From Chryseobacterium indologenes (GTDB taxonomy: Bacteria; Bacteroidota; Bacteroidia; Flavobacteriales; Weeksellaceae), in assembly GCF_001295265.1 (NCBI RefSeq), contig NZ_LJOD01000012.1, forward strand, positions 83,409 through 147,408: a stretch of DNA of 64,000 bases, read 5' to 3'. Positions within the stretch are counted from its first letter, which is position 1, and the number at the start of each line of letters is the position of its first letter. Positions 13,959 to 23,683 of the stretch are shown here, one piece after another. The position numbers were made by a program, and so were the translations under genes. The notes beneath the pieces were generated by a model. That model ran no database searches. It had not been told where the DNA came from and saw only the letters and a list, made by a program, of their open reading frames with translations.

Positions 13959-15678
13959 CTTTATCTGATTTTAAAATGGTTTTATCTTCACTGAACAAAC
14001 GGTAAAGAAGGAGTATAACACAAATGATAAGAATCCATACGAACCAGTTGTAGCCGTACATTTCTATCAAAGGATAGAAGATATAGGCCAGCATAGCTAT
14101 CAGAACAATCATCAGGAAAATCTTGATTCCTCCCGGAACATTCTCTCCGCCTACGCTCAGGGATCTTTTTTTAATAATGAAGGAATAGAGTCCAACGGCT
14201 CCTGTCATGGCCACAATCAGCCAGAAAATATCCGAAAAAGAAATATCATGTTTCTGACGGGGCTTTTTAATTTCTATTTCGCCAATATCTGAATTTTCAT
14301 TCTTATAAACCGGCGTATCAGCATACTCTTTTGTTCCGTAAAGACGGCCCAGCGAATCTTCCACCAATACCTGCTTTTTCTTCCAGATTGTTTTTACGGT
14401 AATGTTATCTACAAACTTTCCGGGATTGGCTTTTTTAATGGAATCTTTAATTTTTTTCCGGTAGCTTACTTCATTCTTTTCGATATATTCTGTAATTCTC
14501 TTGCGGTATACTTTTTTAAGGGAGTCTTCAGATGTTTTTACTTTTGCTTTTATGTCGTCAATATCTTTATAAATACTTTCAATAGGTCTTCCTCCCTTAT
14601 CCAGATACTCCTTGTAAGTGGTTTCTTTTTTCGGATTATGGTACATCATGTTGGCCAGAACACTTTCCTCCATCAACTCACGTCTTTTCCGGCCATACAT
14701 GGAATCTATTTTCATGTCAACATCAGTAACACCTGACTGATAGGCCACCATAGGTTTCATCAGATTCGGATCCTGTTCTATGACGGGTTCTGTATAAATT
14801 TCATCTGAGGCAACTACAGCGTTTCTTGCAGAATCATCTTTGCCCCAATGCCTAAACATGCTTACCAGGCCAAGTATCAGCAAAATTACCCAGAAAACCC
14901 AGCGGTAATCTCGTCCGGAACTGTTTGCTCCATTATTATTTTCTTTTCTTCCAAAAAGTTTATCCAGCCAGGAGTTTTCGAATTTAAAATTCCCGAAGCC
15001 ATCTCCTCTTGAAGTCCCCATCACATCCAGCGGAACTCCGAGGTCTACAGCTCTGTCAGGGTATTTTTCAATATAGTTCAGATATTTTTCAATTTCTTTT
15101 TTGTTCCCGGCCATCACTTTTTTCAAATCGAAAGGCAGATCTTTCATCCATTCTTCCTCGGTCTTCGGTTTCTCCAGCTCCTCCAGAACTTTGTCATCAT
15201 CCATTTCTACGGTGTAGCTCTCAATTTTCTGAGGAATCTTTACTCCGTTGGATGGTTTCCGGACTGTATCTTTTGCCTGTTCCGGTTGCCGGATTAATGA
15301 AATCCAGTCGATTTCTTCATTCAATTTTACCAACCCGAATTCAGGATGCATGATCAGAAATTCGGCATCTGTATTCAGCCAGTCTTCGGGATTTATTTTG
15401 GGATAGAAAATTGTATTTTCAGGGATAAACAGTTTGTTATCCACACTCTGAAAATAAGCATTCCGCCCGATTTCATCAGGAGCAGAAGCACTAAAAACCA
15501 GAAAACAGCCGTATATTCCGTTTGGCCTGTCAGAGGGAACCGGAAAGGAGCGGACCTGATCAAGATCTATTCCTAATATTTCCATTTCCCGAAGCCACAT
15601 CAAGGGTGAAGCACCTTTTATTAAAAGTCCTTTCTTAGGATAACTATTCTTCGGAAAAGGTTTAATTCTAAGTTCCAT
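13951..15678 (-). CDS. bpX-type component with C-terminal membrane segments
   Basis: A 575-residue protein. The N-terminal 150 residues (MELRIKPFPKNSYPKKG onward) form a globular domain of the kind found in MoxR-vWA-beta-propeller ternary systems. A charged linker follows, then a hydrophobic segment near 262-278, a lysine- and glutamate-rich helical region, and three more hydrophobic segments near 480-565. It overlaps the vWA gene by 11 bases and the TPR gene by 8, indicating translational coupling. It may tether the complex to the membrane. The exact bpX subfamily was not assigned. Confidence 0.6.
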   Translation of the reverse strand: MELRIKPFPKNSYPKKGLLIKGASPLMWLREMEILGIDLDQVRSFPVPSDRPNGIYGCFLVFSASAPDEIGRNAYFQSVDNKLFIPENTIFYPKINPEDWLNTDAEFLIMHPEFGLVKLNEEIDWISLIRQPEQAKDTVRKPSNGVKIPQKIESYTVEMDDDKVLEELEKPKTEEEWMKDLPFDLKKVMAGNKKEIEKYLNYIEKYPDRAVDLGVPLDVMGTSRGDGFGNFKFENSWLDKLFGRKENNNGANSSGRDYRWVFWVILLILGLVSMFRHWGKDDSARNAVVASDEIYTEPVIEQDPNLMKPMVAYQSGVTDVDMKIDSMYGRKRRELMEESVLANMMYHNPKKETTYKEYLDKGGRPIESIYKDIDDIKAKVKTSEDSLKKVYRKRITEYIEKNEVSYRKKIKDSIKKANPGKFVDNITVKTIWKKKQVLVEDSLGRLYGTKEYADTPVYKNENSDIGEIEIKKPRQKHDISFSDIFWLIVAMTGAVGLYSFIIKKRSLSVGGENVPGGIKIFLMIVLIAMLAYIFYPLIEMYGYNWFVWILIICVILLLYRLFSEDKTILKSDKDE

Positions 15679-18058
15679 ATTCTACAATCTGATCTATAAA
15701 TCTTTTCAAATACTCTTCATATATGTCTTCCATTTTTCTCACCTTCAGCAGGGTATGATCCGGCAGATAATATTCTGAACCTCCAAACTCGGTATCTGAA
15801 GCCAATGCCAGGATACTATTTTCTGAGGTAGGAATATAAAATTCCGGAATATTTTTGTTACTGCTTTTAAATGTCAGCATTCCCCGGGAGTCTGTAATAA
15901 TGTCACTTCCATCAGAAAAGCTGAACTTATTTTTGTTTTTATCTGCAAAAATTTTTATCTGATCCCTGTTTTTACGCAAGGTCAGAGAAATAGCATAATT
16001 TTTTTGCAGTTCATGGTTAGAAATCACCAGCTTATTTTCTGAATTAATCCCGATTTTGTTGAAGCTGTTTAAGATTCTGATTCCGGATGATAATTTACTG
16101 AGTTCTATTTCTATCTTAGAGTGGCTTTTAGCAATCTCATCATCATTTTTAACCTGTTCAATAGAGATATTTCCTTCTAAGTTAATTTCTGAAATCCAGG
16201 GTGCTTTCGGATAAAACAGATAAAAATTCCTGTTAAAATAAACCAGTTTAAATTCCTGTGGAATAACTTTTTCAGAAATGTTCAGTTCAGAATACTCTCT
16301 GGTATTCAGGTTAAGCTTTGAAATCAGTTTTTTATCCGGCTGATACTGACACAGGATAAACTGCTGCTGTTTATTTTTTGCCAGGGCAAACTGCCCCTTA
16401 GGTTTTACAGAAATATCTTCAAACAGAACTTCACACCCGTGATGGGTTTTATATCGGTCATAATACTCCCTGCTGTAATAATTATCAGAAAGATAGGTTC
16501 GGAGCAGCTGTTTTTTACTGCTTAAAATAAAGTACTCTCCTTCATACATGAACTGGGCAATCTGGCCAACGGGAGCAGGAAACAGGATAGGATAATTCAT
16601 AGGGAGATCCGTTTTCTTTCCTTTTCCGGAATCCTGAGGTGCTTTTGATTTTTTCTGTGGAGGATTAGCCCACAGTTCTTTCAGAGGAAGCAGAATCTTC
16701 TGAATATGTTTTCTTGTTCCTTTATGATGCTTATAGAAATTCAGTTCTCCATCTGCAGAGGTAGTGACCAGAAATTTCAGACGGTCCCTGTTTTCGTTAA
16801 TTACTTTCTGCAGCTTCTGGCTGGCCATATTTTCCTGATGGGTGATGAAAAATACTTCAAGATCTTTTTCCTTGTGATCTTTCTCAAAGAACTTTTCCAG
16901 TGCCTGAGAAGATTCCATCGCCGGGCTTACGTGGTTCAGGTTTTCCACTACTTCTTCCACCTTATCCAGGGAAACCGGCACAATGGTCTGCCCTAATGCA
17001 AAAACTTTACATTCGGAATGGGCTTTGGGATGCTTAATCACGGCAATGGCTGAAGCAAAGGCCAGTACTTTTGGGGTACCCCAGTTTTTTATGGAAGTAT
17101 CAATTAAGATAATTCGTTCAAAAATATTTTCCTCAGGCGGGATTTCACGCTGGATATATAGTGCTTCATTATTGGCCACACGGTTCATAAACACGTCATC
17201 CTCATTGGCAAATTCTGATAAAAGCATCCGGTGAAGCTCACCTTTATTGGTCATGTCAGAAATTCCTCCTATTGGCTGTTCACCCGGAGAAAGATGACGC
17301 ATCGGAATTTTCAGGCCGCTCCATATTCTTTTGATAAGGCTTCCTACCTGGAATGTTTTCGGCTCTTCAATCAGTTCCTGAATGAAATCTTTATCGGTTT
17401 CAACGGTGGTTTCTTCTTCGGCCACTTCATCTTCCAGTTCTGGAATATCAACAGTGCCTTTCATCACATTGATGATTGATTCTACCGATGGAAATTTTTC
17501 ATTTAATATCGCTAGCGTACGGATGTCTTTTATCTTAATGGCATCAGTCAGTTCTTTTTTCTCTGCAGATTCCGCAAGGCTGTGAGGTCTTCTGGCAAAT
17601 CCTTTTAAAATTATTTCTGCACTTACGGAGGATCTAACCAGACGTGGAACATGTCTGAACAGTGTCTGTAAAAGCATAATCCGGTTTTGTCCGGTTTTAT
17701 AGCGTGGTCCCAGTTTTTTTAGGTTTTCAAGGAATTTAAATCCTGAGTCTATATCCAACCGGACTTCCTCTTTGCTTTCCGTCTGGATTTTATTCAGATA
17801 ATAATAAATTCCGTCTAAATTCTGGTATCCGTCCTGAGAGGCATACAACACCAGCAATAATGATCCAAAAGGTGGGAACCCCTGCAGCTGAAGTTCTTTC
17901 AGAATCTCCATCACATAAGGTCTGTACGCGACCACCCCTACATTCGGAATGGAGATAAGGTTGTTTTCATGATAGCCTGTGGGATCCGGAATATCTTTAT
18001 CGGTAGCCCATTCCCAGAAATAGTTTTGGTATGATTGGAAATATTCGTTCAGATCCAT
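15668..18058 (-). CDS. vWA-beta-propeller (bpX-type) protein of ternary system
   Basis: A 796-residue protein. A helical N-terminal region is followed by a vWA domain near 305-450, whose strand 1 reads RIILIDTSIKNWG: the MIDAS DxSxS is reduced to DTS with the third position not serine, so metal binding may be altered. The C-terminal 300 residues are beta-rich with repeated strands (FILSSKKQLLRTYL, FALAKNKQQQFILCQY, KLVYFNRNFYLFYP), consistent with a beta-propeller. Such proteins are thought to be remodelled by the adjacent MoxR ATPase. It overlaps the genes on both sides. Confidence 0.72.
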   Translation of the reverse strand: MDLNEYFQSYQNYFWEWATDKDIPDPTGYHENNLISIPNVGVVAYRPYVMEILKELQLQGFPPFGSLLLVLYASQDGYQNLDGIYYYLNKIQTESKEEVRLDIDSGFKFLENLKKLGPRYKTGQNRIMLLQTLFRHVPRLVRSSVSAEIILKGFARRPHSLAESAEKKELTDAIKIKDIRTLAILNEKFPSVESIINVMKGTVDIPELEDEVAEEETTVETDKDFIQELIEEPKTFQVGSLIKRIWSGLKIPMRHLSPGEQPIGGISDMTNKGELHRMLLSEFANEDDVFMNRVANNEALYIQREIPPEENIFERIILIDTSIKNWGTPKVLAFASAIAVIKHPKAHSECKVFALGQTIVPVSLDKVEEVVENLNHVSPAMESSQALEKFFEKDHKEKDLEVFFITHQENMASQKLQKVINENRDRLKFLVTTSADGELNFYKHHKGTRKHIQKILLPLKELWANPPQKKSKAPQDSGKGKKTDLPMNYPILFPAPVGQIAQFMYEGEYFILSSKKQLLRTYLSDNYYSREYYDRYKTHHGCEVLFEDISVKPKGQFALAKNKQQQFILCQYQPDKKLISKLNLNTREYSELNISEKVIPQEFKLVYFNRNFYLFYPKAPWISEINLEGNISIEQVKNDDEIAKSHSKIEIELSKLSSGIRILNSFNKIGINSENKLVISNHELQKNYAISLTLRKNRDQIKIFADKNKNKFSFSDGSDIITDSRGMLTFKSSNKNIPEFYIPTSENSILALASDTEFGGSEYYLPDHTLLKVRKMEDIYEEYLKRFIDQIVEYGT

Positions 18059-18792
18059 TCCTTTGATTTTTCAGTCAGGCGAAATGAGCTTACGGAAAGT
18101 GTACGGAAATCGGATTTATTAAGAGGTAAAACACTTCCGTCTTCGTTCCATAAAAGCCACAGGTCCTGTGCTGCATTATATTTTCTCTGTAACAGAGCAC
18201 TTACATTTTTAAATTCAAAATCAAAACCTGCAGGAAGAAGATGATGGTCTTTCATCCAGAAGGTTTTTCCCGGAAGGCTTAATAATGGTGTTCCCAAAAA
18301 CAGGGCTTTATCATTAATAACCGTCCAGTCTGTTTTTTCCAGTTTAAATTTCGGGAAGGCAATTATTGCTTCTTTAACCTCATCAATAAGGCTTAATAAA
18401 GCAACAGCAGGCTGTTCTTCCCCGCTTGGGACCAGCCTTACGTCCACTTTTTCATCAATTCCGAAAAAATTCTGATTGGAAGGTGGAAAGGTAAGTCGTA
18501 AAGCTTTATCAATGGGCGTCCACAGCAAAGCGGTTCTTACTTTTTTGCTGGGAACCAGGGCATCTTTCCGGAATAAAAGGCCTTCTCTCAATTCATAAAG
18601 TAAAAAATCCGGTAACTGCTGGATTTCCGGAGAAACGGCCTGTTCTCCGGTAAAGCCTTTCAACCAGATCACATTTTCTTCCAAAGCGATCTGAACATTT
18701 TTCCAGTCACGAATCGAGCCTAAAAAATCCTCATCTGCACGGGGAAGTTCTGCCCAGAATTCTTTTACACGCTTTGAAGGATCTTCTGCCAT
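18049..18792 (-). CDS. bpX-type accessory protein of ternary system
   Basis: About 247 residues from the ATG at 18792 (MAEDPSKRVKEFWAELPRAD). An upstream ATG at 18852 would add 20 residues lying wholly inside the MoxR reading frame, so the inner start is preferred; overlap with MoxR is then 28 bases. The protein is mixed alpha/beta without membrane segments or a recognised catalytic motif. Its place between MoxR and the vWA-propeller gene fits a bpX family component of the ternary complex. The function is otherwise unknown. Confidence 0.6.
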   Translation of the reverse strand: MAEDPSKRVKEFWAELPRADEDFLGSIRDWKNVQIALEENVIWLKGFTGEQAVSPEIQQLPDFLLYELREGLLFRKDALVPSKKVRTALLWTPIDKALRLTFPPSNQNFFGIDEKVDVRLVPSGEEQPAVALLSLIDEVKEAIIAFPKFKLEKTDWTVINDKALFLGTPLLSLPGKTFWMKDHHLLPAGFDFEFKNVSALLQRKYNAAQDLWLLWNEDGSVLPLNKSDFRTLSVSSFRLTEKSKEWI

Positions 18793-19898
18793 AAGCTTTC
18801 TATTTCCTGTTGAATATATTGTTTTTGTTCCGGATTTCTGATCCAGTCGCAACGCGTCTGAAGGTATCTCAGCTTATCTTTGATCACGTTCTGCTCTTCA
18901 AAACTCAATGTTCCTTCATTCCACTTTTCAACAAGGATTTTTACATCTTTCATTACTTCTTCAGGATTTGGAGTTTTGTTCTGCATGGCCTGTGGATGAG
19001 ATTTAGGATTTTCATCTTTTTCGATGGTTCTGTTGATGATCCCTTCCAGGATTTCGATCTGCTCTTCGGTATCCCAGATATGTTTCAGTACCCAGAGATC
19101 TGAAAGAATGGCTTCGTTTCGTCCACAGATCAGGGCGCTTGCGGCAATCAGATTCTGCAATTTCACAGCACGACGGTCGGAAATGGCAATCCCTGTATTT
19201 CTAAGGCTGATGATGGTATTTAAATAGACTTCATATACCGGTTTCAGATCAATCGTTCTGCAAAGGTCCTGCAATTCCCTGATTTCATCGGAAAGGATTT
19301 CAGGAGTTTCCGTTTCCACCGGATTTTCAAGTTTTCTTCCGGCTAAAAGTACCTGCTGAAGAAGGTCCGGATTTACATAATCTACATTGATCCTGATCAG
19401 GAAACGGTCAAACAATGCATTCAGAGCCTCATCTTCCGGAAGAACGTTACTTGCTCCAACGAACATCAGGGCCGGCAAATGTTTGGTTTCTTTTCCTCTT
19501 TTAAAGATCTTTTCGTTTAAAGCCATCAACAGGGAGTTCAGAATCGCTGAGTTGGCATTAAAAATCTCATCCAGGAAGACCATAGAGGCTTCCGGCATCA
19601 TTCCTTCCGTATTGGTAAGAAGTTCTCCTTCCTTTAATTTTCTGATATCGAAAGGGCCGAAAATTTCGTTCGGCTCTGTAAACCGGGTTAAAAGGTATTC
19701 AAAATTTTTACCGTCTTTTACGGTTTTGGAAAGTGTTCTTACGATTGCCGATTTTGCGGTTCCTGGAGGCCCGTACAGAAAGGCATTTTCTCTGGCCAGA
19801 AGACAGATTCCCAGAAGATCTACCACGTCATTTTTCCCGACGAAGGTATCTTTTACGTAATTAAGAACGGTATTGAGTTTTGTAATATTATGATTCAT
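18765..19898 (-). CDS. MoxR-family AAA+ ATPase
   Basis: A 377-residue AAA+ protein with Walker A LYGPPGTAKS near 38-47, Walker B MVFLDEIFNANS near 105-116, sensor-like GASNVLPEDEALNALFDRF near 150-168, and the helical lid with ISDRRAVKLQ near 243-252. MoxR/RavA ATPases form hexamers that remodel vWA-domain partners, and here the vWA gene is in the same operon. It is the energy-using element of the conflict module. The start shown is the first ATG of the frame, 12 bases after the preceding gene. Confidence 0.92.
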   Translation of the reverse strand: MNHNITKLNTVLNYVKDTFVGKNDVVDLLGICLLARENAFLYGPPGTAKSAIVRTLSKTVKDGKNFEYLLTRFTEPNEIFGPFDIRKLKEGELLTNTEGMMPEASMVFLDEIFNANSAILNSLLMALNEKIFKRGKETKHLPALMFVGASNVLPEDEALNALFDRFLIRINVDYVNPDLLQQVLLAGRKLENPVETETPEILSDEIRELQDLCRTIDLKPVYEVYLNTIISLRNTGIAISDRRAVKLQNLIAASALICGRNEAILSDLWVLKHIWDTEEQIEILEGIINRTIEKDENPKSHPQAMQNKTPNPEEVMKDVKILVEKWNEGTLSFEEQNVIKDKLRYLQTRCDWIRNPEQKQYIQQEIESLWQKILQSV

Positions 19899-19910
19899 TG
19901 ATTTAAAAAA

Positions 19911-20489
19911 TTAAAATTTCCACCATTTTTTCTTTTTGGGCTTTTCCTCTTCATTTTCCTCCTGCTCACTGTTTTTATTGAAAGCGAAAGTAATTCTCTG
20001 ATAAATATCTTTAATATCAAAATACATTTCTGTTCCGTCATCAAGCGTGAGTACATCCATGATCCTGTCTCCGTCATTGAACAGTCTCTGCCCTGTATCC
20101 TGTTTATCAAAATGGTGCCTTACCAGATCTCTTTCATCGGAAATGCGGGTGACAATATAGGGTGAATCTCTGGTTCCATCGCCAGTTTTCTCAAGGCCTT
20201 CAAAAATGCCCTGTGCAATCATCATCTCTATTCTCATCCCTTTCTCGTCCCCCAATTCCTTAAAGGCAAAATATTTATAGATATGAGCACTGGGACTCAA
20301 TAAGATGTTAACATTCACATACCGGATGACTTCTTCAAACTTTCCTTCATTTAATAATTCCAGCAAATTTCCGGTATCATCCGAATACGGATTATATTCA
20401 GGATCATTAATTATGATCTCCCTGCTCTTCAGGAAACTTTCTTTCGTCGGGTCTTTTAAAAATTCAAATACTTCACTAGATTTCCCCAT
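19911..20489 (-). CDS. DUF4919-like protein in MoxR operon
   Basis: A 192-residue protein with an N-terminal helical repeat region (KGKFEEVIRYVNV-like segment near 50-62; HIYKYFAFKELGDEKG near 73-88), a C-terminal beta-rich domain (RITFAFNK) and a lysine-rich tail KPKKKKWWKF. It resembles the DUF4919 family; no catalytic motif is visible. It overlaps the upstream gene by 14 bases and precedes MoxR by 12, so it belongs to the operon. Confidence 0.6.
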   Translation of the reverse strand: MGKSSEVFEFLKDPTKESFLKSREIIINDPEYNPYSDDTGNLLELLNEGKFEEVIRYVNVNILLSPSAHIYKYFAFKELGDEKGMRIEMMIAQGIFEGLEKTGDGTRDSPYIVTRISDERDLVRHHFDKQDTGQRLFNDGDRIMDVLTLDDGTEMYFDIKDIYQRITFAFNKNSEQEENEEEKPKKKKWWKF

Positions 20490-21129
20490 GGTTTTCGGTT
20501 ATTGTTTTTAGTTCTCTCCAGAAAATGTCTTTATACATCCCGAATTCTGCAATCAGCAATTGATTGATGTATGGAATTTCGGCCAGTCTGTAGGATTTTT
20601 TTTCTACAATTCTTTCCAGATACAGCTTCCGGTAGGTTTTATCTTTTAATTCTTCTTCCCAGTTTATGTTTTCAAGATCCAGATCAAATCCGATTCCTGA
20701 ATAGTGAAACTGCAGAAGTATATTTTCCAGCATTTTGATCAATGGATCTTCCGGATCAGCGCCCTGTAAAGCGGAGATTGTCTGAGGTAAAAACCTCATG
20801 GACAAATCCGCTGATAATATGGCAGAGATATTTCTTTTGCCTTTAAACGGAGGGATTAATTTGTTCAGATTCTTCTCCGTGTCCTTTCTGATCAAATATA
20901 ACTGCGCGCTGTAATACAGAATTTTTGCGGCCCAGACTGCTGTTTCACGGTCACAGCTGATCTGATCGGATAAGAATTCCAACCTTTCTTTTTCAAATTC
21001 GGATTCAAAATAATCAGCAGCATCCTGTTCTTCTTTTTTAGAGATTTCATAAAGATCTGTGAAAATTGTAATACATTCATCCTTCCTAAGCAGAAATAAA
21101 GTATCTAAAAATGCGGATTTATTTTCCAT
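20476..21129 (-). CDS. Helical bpX-type protein, first gene of MoxR operon
   Basis: A 217-residue mostly helical protein (MENKSAFLDTLFLLRKDE; AVWAAKILYYSAQLYLIRK near 64-82). It begins the operon, with an AT-rich leader upstream. By position and length it corresponds to the small helical component of MoxR-vWA-beta-propeller systems (bpX4-like), a match made from memory of the family and not tested. No enzyme motif is present. Confidence 0.55.
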   Translation of the reverse strand: MENKSAFLDTLFLLRKDECITIFTDLYEISKKEEQDAADYFESEFEKERLEFLSDQISCDRETAVWAAKILYYSAQLYLIRKDTEKNLNKLIPPFKGKRNISAILSADLSMRFLPQTISALQGADPEDPLIKMLENILLQFHYSGIGFDLDLENINWEEELKDKTYRKLYLERIVEKKSYRLAEIPYINQLLIAEFGMYKDIFWRELKTITENHGEI

Positions 21130-21275
21130 TATTAAACAAAAATAAAATTATTTCTCTGAGAATAAAATTTTTCAGGAATGATTGACTGTTAAATAATATA
21201 CCGGCCTTATGAATGGTCAGCTTTGCTTCTTAAGTCAATAGTAAATTGAATCACCATTCACTATTGATACAACTC

Positions 21276-21665
21276 TTATTCGGTTATTTCTATAATATTA
21301 CCCTCCGGATCAAGAATGACACTTTCATAGTAACCATCTCCTGTTGTACGGGGTTCTCCGGCAATTCTGCATCCGTCTTGTCTCAAGGTTTCCGTAAGCT
21401 GATCTACTTTTTCCCGGCTTCCTGTTGAAAAGGCCAGATGTATAATTCCATACTTCTGTGCTTCAAACGAATTTTCATTCTCCTGAATGTCCGGTTTTGT
21501 CATCAGCTCAAGACGGCATCCGTTTTCAAAGCTTAAGAAATAAGACTCGAAGCTCTTAACCGGATTATGGTATTTTTCACCGGAAGCTGCCCCGAAATAT
21601 TTCTGATAAAACATCCTGGATTTTTCAAGCTCTTTTACCCAAATGGCAATATGTTCAATTTTCAT
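21276..21665 (-). CDS. VOC/glyoxalase superfamily protein
   Basis: A 129-residue protein with the two-repeat VOC pattern: MKIEHIAIWVKELEKSRMFY at the start, CRLELMT near 48-54, IIHLAFS near 73-79 and the terminal DPEGNIIEI. Metal-ligand positions H5, E51, H75 and E126 can be aligned with glyoxalase I. The reaction is unknown for this subfamily. It stands alone between the MoxR operon and deoD and probably is not part of the island. Confidence 0.85.
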   Translation of the reverse strand: MKIEHIAIWVKELEKSRMFYQKYFGAASGEKYHNPVKSFESYFLSFENGCRLELMTKPDIQENENSFEAQKYGIIHLAFSTGSREKVDQLTETLRQDGCRIAGEPRTTGDGYYESVILDPEGNIIEITE

Positions 21666-21877
21666 TATCTAAATTTTATTTATCATACAAAAGTAGCTGC
21701 CGGAATATTGAGGCACCTGCTCTGTATTGTGCTATCGTTGCTCCGGGTTTGCAATGTTATTGTTGTTAATGGTTAATTTTGCTCTGCAGGTCAATGGTGA
21801 ACTTATAAACGTAAAAAAATTCATAAGCATTGCAGATTGACTATTCACAATTGAGAACACATAATTCACATATTTAG

Positions 21878-21885
21878 TATCTTTG
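21878..21885 (+). promoter_or_regulatory. -7 promoter box of deoD
   Basis: TATCTTTG fits TAnnTTTG and lies 20 bases before the deoD start; an upstream -33 element is not obvious. Confidence 0.55.
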
Positions 21886-21905
21886 CCCACATTCAAAATA
21901 AAATT

Positions 21906-22616
21906 ATGAGTATTCACATCAGTGCAAAAAAAGGAGAAATTGCTAAAGTAGTATTACAGCCGGGGGATCCGCTTCGTGCACAATATATTGCTGAAAATTA
22001 TTTGGAAGATGCTAAACTGGTAAGCAAAACAAGAGGAATCTTTTATTATACCGGTCTTTATAAAGGTAAAGAAATCACTGTAGGTGCCAGCGGAATGGGA
22101 TTCCCCAGCATCGGAATCTATTCGTTTGAGCTGTTTACAGAATATGAGGTAGATACCATCATCCGAATCGGAACCTGCGGAGCTTATACTACGGATCTTA
22201 AACTTTTTGATATTTTAAATATCGAAAATGCAGCCAGCGAAAGCACCTATGCCAAATATGCCTGGGAAATTGAAGACGAAATCCTTTCTCATCAGGGAAA
22301 TATCTTCGGAACGATCAACGAAACGGCTAAAGAACTTTCTCTGGATGCCAAAGCGATCAATGTACACAGCAGCGATATTTTCTACCGAAAAGATCCTAAT
22401 GTTCCTGCTATCGCAACTAAATACAACTGCCCGGCAGTAGAAATGGAAGCTTTCGGATTATTTGCCAACGCCCGGTATTTAGGGAAAAATGCGGCAACGA
22501 TTCTTACGGTTACTGATATTATTCCTACTCATGAAAAAATTTCGGCTGATGAAAGGGAAAAAGCCTTGAAGCCTATGATGGAGCTGGCTTTGGAAGCTGC
22601 CTGGAAAAGTATTTAA
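21906..22616 (+). CDS. deoD: Purine nucleoside phosphorylase, DeoD type
   Basis: A 236-residue enzyme of the hexameric bacterial family, which splits purine nucleosides with phosphate into base and ribose-1-phosphate. Visible motifs are the phosphate-binding QPGDPLRAQ near 18-26, GASGMGFPS near 61-69, IRIGTCGAY near 84-92 and VEMEAFGLF near 178-186, followed by TVTDIIPTHE where D203 is the catalytic aspartate region. Length is typical. It faces the tatD gene across a shared terminator and is the only plus-strand gene in this stretch, so it is probably a housekeeping neighbour. Confidence 0.95.
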   Translation: MSIHISAKKGEIAKVVLQPGDPLRAQYIAENYLEDAKLVSKTRGIFYYTGLYKGKEITVGASGMGFPSIGIYSFELFTEYEVDTIIRIGTCGAYTTDLKLFDILNIENAASESTYAKYAWEIEDEILSHQGNIFGTINETAKELSLDAKAINVHSSDIFYRKDPNVPAIATKYNCPAVEMEAFGLFANARYLGKNAATILTVTDIIPTHEKISADEREKALKPMMELALEAAWKSI

Positions 22617-22747
22617 AACCAAAGTCACCTATAAGCGGTTTGCCTCTGATACACCAATTAATGCTAAGCCTGATAACATACCAGCAAAAGATTGGAGTCA
22701 ACCCCGTTGATTTTATGAAGCTAACGTTTTAGCGATATTACAGAAAT

Positions 22748-22781
22748 AAAAGAGCTTTACTTTACGGTAGGGCTCTTTTTT
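22748..22781. terminator. Bidirectional terminator between deoD and tatD
   Basis: AAAAGAGC pairs with GCTCTTTT across a 16-base loop, with T runs on both strands; the tatD stop codon overlaps its right arm. Confidence 0.7.
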
Positions 22782-23565
22782 ATATCCTGAAAAAATTCCT
22801 GGCTGTTTCTGTTGTTTCATCTGCAACTTCAGCAATGCTGATTTTTTTCCATCGGGCAATGGTCTGCGCAACATAAGGAAGATAAGATGGTTCGTTGCGT
22901 CGGTTCTGCGTTCTGGGCATATTTTTCGGGAGCATAAACGGAGCATCTGTTTCAATCATCATGCGATCCAGGGGTGTATAACTTATTACTTCTTCCAGAT
23001 GGCTGAATCTTTTCTCATCACTTATTGCTCCTGTAAATCCTAAGTAAAAGCCTTTATCCAGATATATTTTCGCTTCTTCCAGAGTTCCCGTAAAACAGTG
23101 TACGACCGCTTCCGGTAATTTGGAAAGATACTCATCCGTAATTTCGTTAAACCTTTTAAATGCAGCTCTTTCATGCAGAAAAAGTGGTTTATTGACTTCA
23201 ATGGCCAATTCAAGCTGGGCTCTGTAACATTTTTCCTGAACGGGTCTTGGAGAAAAGTCCCTGTCGAAATCCAGTCCACACTCTCCTACTGAGATGACAT
23301 GATCCAGGTTTAATAATTTTCTGAGTTCGGGGATGCCTTCCGAGTTGAAAGATTTAGCGTCGTGAGGATGGATTCCTGCTGTGGAATATAGGATTTCAGG
23401 GTAGTCTGCCGCTATTTCTGCGGATTCTCTGCTTCCTCTGACGCTGGTTCCGGTAAGGATCATGTGGTCTACTCCGTTGTCCAGTGCGCGGTTGATGATT
23501 TCGTCGTGCTCGTTGTGGAATTGTTTATTGGTCAGGTTAATGCCAATGTCGATGTATGTGTTCAT
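22780..23565 (-). CDS. tatD: TatD-family Mg-dependent nuclease
   Basis: About 261 residues from ATG 23565 (MNTYIDIGINLTNKQF); the frame stays open 13 codons further upstream but that reading lacks similarity. As in E. coli TatD the first HxH is replaced by DIGxNLT. Other metal ligands are GIHPHD near 81, GECGLDFD near 107-114, FLHERA near 142, HCFTG near 168 and ETDAPF near 217. TatD is a 3'-5' exonuclease on single-stranded DNA and RNA, with reported roles in DNA repair and RNA quality control. It follows the four tRNA-like genes and the SDR gene on one strand, so it is probably part of the second RNA-processing block. Confidence 0.9.
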   Translation of the reverse strand: MNTYIDIGINLTNKQFHNEHDEIINRALDNGVDHMILTGTSVRGSRESAEIAADYPEILYSTAGIHPHDAKSFNSEGIPELRKLLNLDHVISVGECGLDFDRDFSPRPVQEKCYRAQLELAIEVNKPLFLHERAAFKRFNEITDEYLSKLPEAVVHCFTGTLEEAKIYLDKGFYLGFTGAISDEKRFSHLEEVISYTPLDRMMIETDAPFMLPKNMPRTQNRRNEPSYLPYVAQTIARWKKISIAEVADETTETARNFFRI

Positions 23566-23589
23566 AATATTTTTTTGTTTTTTATTTCT

Positions 23590-23674
23590 TTTGTCCTGAA
23601 GCAAAAGAAAACCGGGACAGAACCGGTAATTTACTCCTTAAGAATACGTTTTTCCGGTTAAACTATTATCTCCG
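23590..23674 (-). pseudogene. Degenerate tRNA-Leu(TAA)-like sequence
   Basis: The 5' part (GAGATAATAGTTTAACCGG) resembles that of the tRNA-Ser-like gene at 23844-23914. An anticodon arm TATT-CTTAAGG-AGTA would give TAA, and ACCGG/CCGGT forms a T-stem, but the T-loop TTCTGTC lacks the conserved A58 and the 3' acceptor strand does not pair. Probably decayed. Confidence 0.45.
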
Positions 23675-23683
23675 GGTTAAAAG

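Noticed and set aside
21906..22616. deoD as a member of the RNA island
   Set aside because: Opposite strand, own promoter and terminator, and a common housekeeping enzyme.
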